Assembly: GCA_045654805.1 (NCBI GenBank)
Contig: JAZOOD010000033.1
Location: forward strand, 1 to 20,210
DNA: 20,210 bases
Source: CAZNKU01 sp045654805
GTDB lineage: Bacteria > Bacillota > Clostridia > Monoglobales > Firm-18
Reading direction: 5' to 3'
Shown here: positions 15,783 through 20,210 of the stretch, piece after piece
Numbering within the stretch: position 1 is the first letter of the stretch
Layout: each line of letters begins with the position of its first letter
Program-made: the position numbers and the translations under genes
The notes under the pieces: model-generated
Database searches by the model: none
What the model was told of the DNA's origin: nothing
What the model saw: only the letters and a program-made list of their open reading frames with translations

Positions 15783-16399
15783 TTAATATAGATACGTTAA
15801 TTAGTAATATAGTTGAAGAAATAAAAACGAAAATTTCGGTTATGGTGGAGGCGTCAGGCAGACACGTTCATCTCTCACAACAGGATGCAGATACCTTGTT
15901 TGGTAAGGGATATGAATTTAAAATTAAAAAGGAACTTTCCCAACCGGGTCAGTATGCTTATGAAGAACGTGTAGATATAACCGGACCTAAGGGTACAATA
16001 AAAAATGTAGCAATTTTAGGTCCATGTAGGAATAGTACGCAGATTGAGGTTTCTCTCACCGATGCAAGACAGCTTGGTATAAATGCACCCGTAAGGTTAA
16101 GCGGAGATATTGCAGATACACCAGGGTGCACAATTTCAAACGGCAGTACTTCAATTAATACACCAAATGGTGTTATAGTGGCAAAACGACACATTCATAT
16201 AACTCCCGAAGATGCTGAAAAATTTAATATAAAAAACAATGATATTTTAAAAATTAAGGTTTTTGCCAAAAGACCTCTTATTTTTGATGACATATGTGCC
16301 AGAATAAGCAAGGATTTTGCAACATCGGTGCATATAGATTATGACGAGGCAAACGCTTGCGGATTTACTCCCGGCACAGTAGGGATTATTTTGAAATGA
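15779..16399 (+). CDS. pduL: PduL-type phosphotransacylase (EutD role)
   Basis: 206 residues. Two beta-barrel halves each carry a zinc-binding HxH motif: EASGRHVHLSQQD (near 23-35) and VAKRHIHITPEDA (near 137-149), typical of PduL and unlike the Pta-type EutD. It converts acetyl-CoA plus phosphate to acetyl phosphate and recycles CoA for EutE inside the compartment. The first ~20 residues (MINIDTLISNIVEEIKTKIS) form an amphipathic helix before the first barrel, matching the encapsulation peptide known at the PduL N-terminus. This supports the ATG at 15779 over a later ATG at 15841. The start overlaps the eutT stop by 4 nt, and the end overlaps the next gene the same way. Confidence 0.95.
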   Translation: MINIDTLISNIVEEIKTKISVMVEASGRHVHLSQQDADTLFGKGYEFKIKKELSQPGQYAYEERVDITGPKGTIKNVAILGPCRNSTQIEVSLTDARQLGINAPVRLSGDIADTPGCTISNGSTSINTPNGVIVAKRHIHITPEDAEKFNIKNNDILKIKVFAKRPLIFDDICARISKDFATSVHIDYDEANACGFTPGTVGIILK

Positions 16400-16719
16400 T
16401 AAGGGTTGCAGTAATAGGTAATACCAACTGCCTTATCGATACTATGACTTTGGTTTCAAAATATGATGATTATGACATCCTTTTGGTTTCATATATGCCT
16501 TGTAATATTCTTGCTAAATGGGCTTTGGGGTTGGATGATGATTTTATACGAGCAATTTTAAATGATAAACGGATTTTTGTTTTAAACAGCGGTTTACAGT
16601 ATAAAAAAATAAAGGATAAAGCTGTATTTCAAATGTATTCTGTCTACAGACGGATGTTGCAAGGCTTTGGAGTAAAATTTGTAGATTCAGTAAATAACAT
16701 AAGGAATGACAAACTATGA
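16396..16719 (+). CDS. Short eut-operon hypothetical protein (matches half of an eut-associated family)
   Basis: 107 residues from ATG 16396, which overlaps the pduL stop by 4 nt; the reading frame extends further upstream but only into pduL. The segment ILAKWALGLDDDFIRAILND (about 44-63) followed by IFVLNSGLQYKKIKD and MYSVYRRMLQGFGVKFV resembles, from memory, the C-terminal half of a ~200-residue protein family of unknown function found in Firmicute eut loci (TIGR02536-like). The N-terminal half of that family, usually with a targeting-like helix, is absent. The protein begins with a Rossmann-like strand (IRVAVIGNTN). There is no signal peptide or membrane segment. Function is unknown. It is not a random frame: both overlaps are precise ATGA junctions. 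It could be a trimmed but functional member. Confidence 0.75.
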   Translation: MIRVAVIGNTNCLIDTMTLVSKYDDYDILLVSYMPCNILAKWALGLDDDFIRAILNDKRIFVLNSGLQYKKIKDKAVFQMYSVYRRMLQGFGVKFVDSVNNIRNDKL

Positions 16720-16961
16720 TAATAGGCACAGTAAAAGGCAGTGTGTGGGCAACTAAAAAGGACGAAAGATTAAACGGTTGTAAACTTATGCTTGTACAAA
16801 CCAGACGTAATCTTATTGTTGCTGCGGATGAAGTTGGTGCAGGAGTGGGAGATTGTGTTCTTCTTTGTTACGGAAGTTCCGCTCATTTGTCAAAGGATGC
16901 ACCAATAGATGCTGCAATAGTGGGGATTATAGATTCTCTTGAAAGCGAGGAATTAGTGTGA
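16716..16961 (+). CDS. eutN: EutN, pentameric microcompartment vertex protein (BMC-P)
   Basis: 81 residues, slightly short but complete for the EutN/CcmL family. It starts with MIIGTVKGSVWATKKDERLN, followed by CKLMLVQ and then the VAADEVGAGVGDCVLLCYGS block near 35-54, and ends VDAAI-like with DAAIVGIIDSLE. Such proteins form pentamers that close the vertices of the shell. It overlaps its upstream neighbour by ATGA and eutH by GTGA. It is the only BMC-P gene in the window, so it should supply all vertices. Confidence 0.95.
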   Translation: MIIGTVKGSVWATKKDERLNGCKLMLVQTRRNLIVAADEVGAGVGDCVLLCYGSSAHLSKDAPIDAAIVGIIDSLESEELV

Positions 16962-18046
16962 GTATAGACAAAGTAATAATTTATCTTATGGTTATATTTG
17001 CTGTACTTGGTGCAATAGACCGTATAATTGGTAACAAGTTTGGTTTGGGTGAACAGTTTGAGGAGGGCATTATGGCTATAGGATCACTTGCTCTTTCAAT
17101 GGTTGGTATTATCGCATTAGCTCCCGTAATAGCAGATTTATTAAAGCCTATTGTAGTACCCGTATATAATTTTTTGGGTGCCGACCCTGCAATGTTTGCA
17201 GGTACTATACTTGCAAATGATATGGGTGGTGCATCTCTGGCGCAGGAATTAGCAAGTAATCCGGATGCAGGATTGTTCGGCGGTTTAATTATAGGCTCTA
17301 TGATGGGTGTAACTATAGTGTTTACCATACCCGTTGCCTTGGGTATTATTCAGGCATCAGACCGTAAATATCTTGCAACAGGGGTTCTGGCAGGCGTAAT
17401 TACTATACCTATAGGCTCCTTTGTCGCAGGTCTTGTAGCAGGCTTTCCAGTGATGATGGTTGTGCGTAACCTTATTCCAATTGTCATAATTGCAATTTTA
17501 ATTGCACTTGGTCTTTGGAAATTTGAACGTGCAATGATTACTGGCTTTACTTGGTTTGGTAAATTCATTATAGCTATTATTACAGTGGGTCTTATTGCAG
17601 GTATTGTGGAAGCACTTACGGGAATTGTGATTATACCGGGTATGAATCCGATTTCCGAAGGTTTTGAAATTGTTGCGGATATTGCAATAGTATTGGCAGG
17701 TGCCTTTCCACTTGTGCTTATAATTACAAAGGTGTTTAAAAAACCTCTTATGAAGCTTGGTAAACTGGTTGGTATGAATGATGTTGCCGCGGCGGGAATC
17801 GTTGCCAGCCTTGCAAATTCCATACCAATGTTTCAAATGGTAAAGGATATGGATGCCAAGGGTAAGATTATTAATTTTGCATTTGCAGTTTCTGCAGCAT
17901 TTGTTTTTGGAGACCATCTTGGCTTTACAGCAGGTTTTAATTCGACTATGATTGTACCTATGATAATAGGTAAGCTTGTTTCAGGTATATCCGCCTTTAT
18001 TCTTGCAGTATTTATTGCCAATAAGACACTTGGGAAAGAGGATTAG
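16958..18046 (+). CDS. eutH: EutH, ethanolamine transporter or permease
   Basis: 362 residues, highly hydrophobic with about ten predicted membrane helices. Recognisable features are the N-terminal IDRIIGNKFGLGEQFEEGIM segment (about 22-41), the conserved FAGTILANDMGGASLAQEL block (about 81-99), and FGDHLGFTAGFNSTMIVPMI near the end. The family imports ethanolamine when outside concentration or pH makes diffusion too slow. The start is GTG with GCGAGG 7 nt upstream, overlapping the eutN stop. eutQ begins 1 nt after its stop. Confidence 0.95.
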   Translation: MSIDKVIIYLMVIFAVLGAIDRIIGNKFGLGEQFEEGIMAIGSLALSMVGIIALAPVIADLLKPIVVPVYNFLGADPAMFAGTILANDMGGASLAQELASNPDAGLFGGLIIGSMMGVTIVFTIPVALGIIQASDRKYLATGVLAGVITIPIGSFVAGLVAGFPVMMVVRNLIPIVIIAILIALGLWKFERAMITGFTWFGKFIIAIITVGLIAGIVEALTGIVIIPGMNPISEGFEIVADIAIVLAGAFPLVLIITKVFKKPLMKLGKLVGMNDVAAAGIVASLANSIPMFQMVKDMDAKGKIINFAFAVSAAFVFGDHLGFTAGFNSTMIVPMIIGKLVSGISAFILAVFIANKTLGKED

Positions 18047-18047
18047 T

Positions 18048-18470
18048 ATGAATATAGAGAAGACAGAGATTGAAAAATTAGTAAGACAAATTATCAGTGA
18101 AAAGCTTAATACTTGTGGGGTTAAATGTGTTAAAATACCCCAAATTCCTGTACGTGAATGTGACAGACTTGATACGGGTAATCCATCACACAAGGTATAT
18201 ACCCGTGATGTGTTTGATTTGTCGGAAAGTCCGCGTCTTGGGTGCGGTATAATGGAAATGACAGATACAACCTTTGACTGGACTTTACAGTATGATGAAA
18301 TTGACTACGTTATAGAGGGAACTTTAAGTATTAATTGTAATGGTACAACCACAACCGCCCATGCGGGAGAAGTGATTTTAATACCAAAAGGCTCGTCAAT
18401 TCAGTTTTCAGTGACAGGGTTTTCAAGGTTTTTATATGTAACCTATCCTGCAAACTGGGCTGAGCTTTAA
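18048..18470 (+). CDS. eutQ: EutQ, cupin-type ethanolamine utilisation protein
   Basis: 140 residues from ATG 18048, one nt past the eutH stop. The N-terminus (EKTEIEKLVRQIISEKL, 4-20) is an amphipathic helix of the encapsulation type. The rest is a single cupin barrel: LGCGIMEMTDTTFDWTLQYD, IDYVIEGTLSINCNG and AGEVILIPKGSSIQFSV. It is shorter than enterobacterial EutQ (about 230 residues) and keeps only the helix and the C-terminal cupin. Salmonella EutQ has been reported to have acetate kinase activity; whether this short form does is unknown. It is the last gene of the operon. No clear terminator follows. Confidence 0.9.
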   Translation: MNIEKTEIEKLVRQIISEKLNTCGVKCVKIPQIPVRECDRLDTGNPSHKVYTRDVFDLSESPRLGCGIMEMTDTTFDWTLQYDEIDYVIEGTLSINCNGTTTTAHAGEVILIPKGSSIQFSVTGFSRFLYVTYPANWAEL

Positions 18471-18477
18471 AAAATAG

Positions 18478-18506
18478 TTGAAAAAATCTCTTTTGAATGA
18501 TATAAT
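18478..18506 (+). promoter_or_regulatory. Near-consensus sigma-A promoter of the DMT gene
   Basis: TTGAAA (18478-18483), a 17-bp spacer and a perfect TATAAT (18501-18506), 31 nt before the ATG of the transporter. It starts only 7 nt past the eutQ stop, and no terminator lies between. Confidence 0.85.
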
Positions 18507-18537
18507 ATCCTGGTATTTTAAAAAAGAGGTATATATA

Positions 18538-19422
18538 ATGAACAAGAGATTTATTTCCAATTGTATGTTAATATTAACAGCAATGATATGGGGCTTTGCT
18601 TTTGTTGCACAAAAGGAAGCTTCAGGTTACATAGGGTCTTTAACTTTTATCGGAATAAGATTTTTGCTTGGCGGGTTATCTTTAATACCTGTAATATTGA
18701 TTTTTGAAAGAAATGATTTTAACGATAAATCAAAACTCTTAACTACTATAAAATGCGGAATTATTACGGGATGCTTTTTGTTTACTGCGTCACTTTTGCA
18801 ACAAGTAGGTATTGCGTTTATAACTCAGGCAAGCAAGGCAGGATTTATAACGGGACTTTATACGGTTTTGGTTCCTATAATTGGAATTTTTATGGGTAAA
18901 AAGGCACGTGTCAATATATGGATAGGTGCAGTTTTAGCTGTTGTTGGGCTTTATATGGTAAGTGTTGTGGGTGCACCTGCAGTGGAATTTGGTGACCTAT
19001 TATTGCTTATCGGCGCATTTTTCTGGGCAGGACACATTTTGTCTATTGATAAATTTATTGACAAGGTAAGCCCTATAAAATTTTCTGCCGTTCAGTTCTT
19101 TACATGTTCGGTACTTGGATTTGCATTATTGCCATACTTTGAGCTATCAACATTTTCAATTCAGAATATTATGTCAGCAGGAATTTCACTTTTGTACGCA
19201 GGTGTTATGTCATCAGGTGTAGCATATACCTTACAGGTTGTAGGGCAAAAATATTCAGGTCCTACGGAATCCGCAATTATCTTTTCGCTGGAATCTGTAT
19301 TTTGTGCAGTAGGCTGTATGCTTATTTTAGGGGAAACAATGTCCCTTACTGCAATTTTGGGATGCTTGATGATTTTTGCGGGCATTATACTTTCGCAAAT
19401 TGATTTTAAGGCTAAAAAGTAA
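18538..19422 (+). CDS. DMT superfamily (EamA) membrane transporter
   Basis: 294 residues from ATG 18538, with GAGGT 7 nt upstream; a TTG at 18478 lies in the promoter and is excluded. The protein has about ten membrane helices in two EamA repeats. The first contains MIWGFAFVAQKEASGYIGSL and the second begins LLLIGAFFWAGHILSIDKFI; a GPTESAIIFSLESVFCAVGC block near the end is typical. The closing basic tail (DFKAKK) faces the cytoplasm. Such proteins export or import small metabolites; substrate cannot be told. It has its own promoter, so its position after eut may be incidental, although read-through from eut is possible. Confidence 0.9.
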   Translation: MNKRFISNCMLILTAMIWGFAFVAQKEASGYIGSLTFIGIRFLLGGLSLIPVILIFERNDFNDKSKLLTTIKCGIITGCFLFTASLLQQVGIAFITQASKAGFITGLYTVLVPIIGIFMGKKARVNIWIGAVLAVVGLYMVSVVGAPAVEFGDLLLLIGAFFWAGHILSIDKFIDKVSPIKFSAVQFFTCSVLGFALLPYFELSTFSIQNIMSAGISLLYAGVMSSGVAYTLQVVGQKYSGPTESAIIFSLESVFCAVGCMLILGETMSLTAILGCLMIFAGIILSQIDFKAKK

Positions 19423-19454
19423 ATTTTATTCCATATTTTTCTTTGGATAAAATT
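19422..19454 (+). terminator. Weak hairpin after the DMT gene
   Basis: AATTTTATTCCA (19422-19433) can pair with TGGATAAAATT (19444-19454) with one bulge. It overlaps the transporter stop region, but no T-run follows, so a terminator is doubtful. The remaining gap to spoVT is AT-rich; I see no convincing sigma-A or sigma-G promoter boxes in it. Confidence 0.35.
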
Positions 19455-19506
19455 CCTCATTCTTCAAATAATACATATATAAAATAGATTCAAAGGAGAT
19501 TTATAT

Positions 19507-20052
19507 ATGAAGGCCACAGGAATTGTTAGAAGAATTGATGATTTGGGCAGGGTCGTTATTCCCAAGGAAATACGCCGTACAATGCGTATCCGTGAAGGAG
19601 ATCCGCTTGAAATTTATACTGATCGGGAAGGGGAAGTAATATTCAAAAAATATTCTCCAATCGGTGAACTCGGAGTTTTTGCATCACAATATGCAGAAAT
19701 TTTATCAAAAACTTCCGGCTATGGTATTTGCATTACAGATAAGGATAATGTTATTGCAGTGTCCGGTGCGTCTAAAAAAGAATTGATGGATAAAAAAATT
19801 TCGGAAGATATTGAAACAAAAATAGAGGAAAAGGAAACATATATTTCAAAAAAAGGGATGTCAAAAAAGCTTAATGTTGTAGACGGTGCGGAAAGGTATT
19901 CTGCCGGCTTGCTTTGTCCTATTATTTCAGAGGGAGATACCATTGGGTCTGTGGTATTTTTGTCGGAAGACGGTAACGAAACTTACGGAGAGGTTCAGGA
20001 AAAGCTTGCACAGGCAGCGGCAGGCTTTTTGGCAAAACAAATGGAATCGTAA
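19507..20052 (+). CDS. spoVT: SpoVT, AbrB-family stage V sporulation regulator
   Basis: 181 residues, close to the length of B. subtilis SpoVT. Residues 1-~52 form the AbrB swapped-hairpin DNA-binding domain (KATGIVRRIDDLGRVVIPKE, IRRTMRIREGDPLEIYTDRE). The rest is a GAF-like domain (SKTSGYGICITDKDNVIAVS, then YSAGLLCPIISEGDTIGSVV) ending in a helix. In Bacillus it tunes late forespore genes under sigma-G; in clostridia homologues also act in sporulation. It has a strong AAAGGAG site 8 nt before ATG. The gene shows the organism is a spore-former or descends from one. An insertion sequence begins 18 nt after its stop. Confidence 0.95.
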   Translation: MKATGIVRRIDDLGRVVIPKEIRRTMRIREGDPLEIYTDREGEVIFKKYSPIGELGVFASQYAEILSKTSGYGICITDKDNVIAVSGASKKELMDKKISEDIETKIEEKETYISKKGMSKKLNVVDGAERYSAGLLCPIISEGDTIGSVVFLSEDGNETYGEVQEKLAQAAAGFLAKQMES

Positions 20053-20070
20053 AAAGAGCTGTAGCAAAAA
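20053..20070 (+). terminator. Probable left half of the spoVT terminator, interrupted by the IS
   Basis: AAAGAGCTGTAGC directly after the spoVT stop looks like the 5' arm of an intrinsic terminator (A-run, then GAGCTGTAGC at 20056-20065), but no complementary arm follows; the IS end begins at 20071. The partner would lie beyond the IS, outside the window. Confidence 0.4.
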
Positions 20071-20210
20071 TGAAGTGAACCCCAAAGTTTAGACAAAAAT
20101 TAAATATTAACTTGCTTGTGAATGAGTTCGGTATTGTACCGGACTCATTCCTTTTAATTTCACAGAAATTCTTTCATTGTTGTAGTAATGGATATATTTC
20201 TCTAATTCAT
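20071..20210 (-). mobile_element. End of an IS3-family (IS150-like) insertion sequence
   Basis: The boundary begins TGAAGTGAACCCCAAAG at 20071, which fits the TG-n-n-n-TG-n-n-CCC pattern of IS3/IS150-type terminal repeats. It is followed on the minus strand by the 3' end of a transposase gene. The element is cut by the window edge, so its other end, size and target duplication cannot be read. Confidence 0.85.
20107..20210 (-). CDS. IS3-family transposase OrfB, C-terminal fragment
   Basis: The last 34 residues of a DDE transposase are visible up to a TAA stop. ELEKYIHYYNNERI and KLKGMSPVQYRTHS are the characteristic C-terminal phrases of IS150-group OrfB proteins. The gene continues beyond the right edge, so intactness cannot be judged. 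The stop lies 36 nt inside the IS end, a normal distance. Confidence 0.9.
   Translation of the reverse strand, partial: ELEKYIHYYNNERISVKLKGMSPVQYRTHSQAS

Noticed and set aside
1..20210. CRISPR array, rRNA or tRNA genes
   Set aside because: No regularly spaced repeats or conserved RNA gene segments were seen anywhere in the window.

Overview
The window reads as a chromosomal stretch of a low-GC, endospore-forming Firmicute, most likely a member of the Clostridia. The basis is A+T-rich DNA, strong AGGAGG-type ribosome binding sites, a spoVT gene, and a clostridial-type ethanolamine utilisation (eut) locus. Nothing in the sequence fixes the genus.

Layout. Positions 1-3843 (minus strand) carry a run of phage virion genes: a scaffold-like protein, a major capsid protein, a small beta-rich protein, a head-tail adaptor-like protein, and a long structural protein that runs off the left edge. 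No portal or terminase gene precedes the scaffold-like gene, so the module looks truncated or rearranged. Positions 4028-7219 (minus strand) hold host genes: an LCP-family cell-wall protein with its own promoter and terminator, a small membrane protein, a DUF523 protein, and an aminoacyl-histidine dipeptidase. Positions 7252-18470 (plus strand) form one tightly packed eut operon: eutG, eutA, eutB, eutC, eutL, a BMC-H gene with a C-terminal extension, eutE, eutM, eutT, pduL (eutD), a short eut-associated gene, eutN, eutH and eutQ. A DMT-family transporter with a near-consensus promoter and spoVT follow. The right edge is the end of an IS3-family (IS150-like) insertion sequence.

How the eut genes fit together. 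EutH brings ethanolamine in. EutBC, with adenosylcobalamin made by EutT and reactivation by EutA, splits it into acetaldehyde and ammonia inside a shell built from EutL, EutM, the extended BMC-H protein and EutN. EutE oxidises acetaldehyde to acetyl-CoA, EutG reduces part of it to ethanol and so regenerates NAD+, PduL makes acetyl phosphate, and EutQ or a housekeeping kinase can make acetate and ATP. EutC, PduL, EutQ and EutE each have a terminal amphipathic helix of the kind used for cargo encapsulation.

Points that stand out: no EutV/EutW regulator or ANTAR-type paired-hairpin leader is visible; the second BMC-H protein ends in a domain resembling Rho-N/SAP folds; EutT lacks the CCxxC metal motif; the eut-associated hypothetical is only about half length; an imperfect palindrome sits in the divergent pepD-eutG promoter region; and the insertion sequence appears to have landed in the spoVT terminator. 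I found no clear evidence of a wholly new system. The novelty is in variations on the eut microcompartment theme and in the truncated capsid module.
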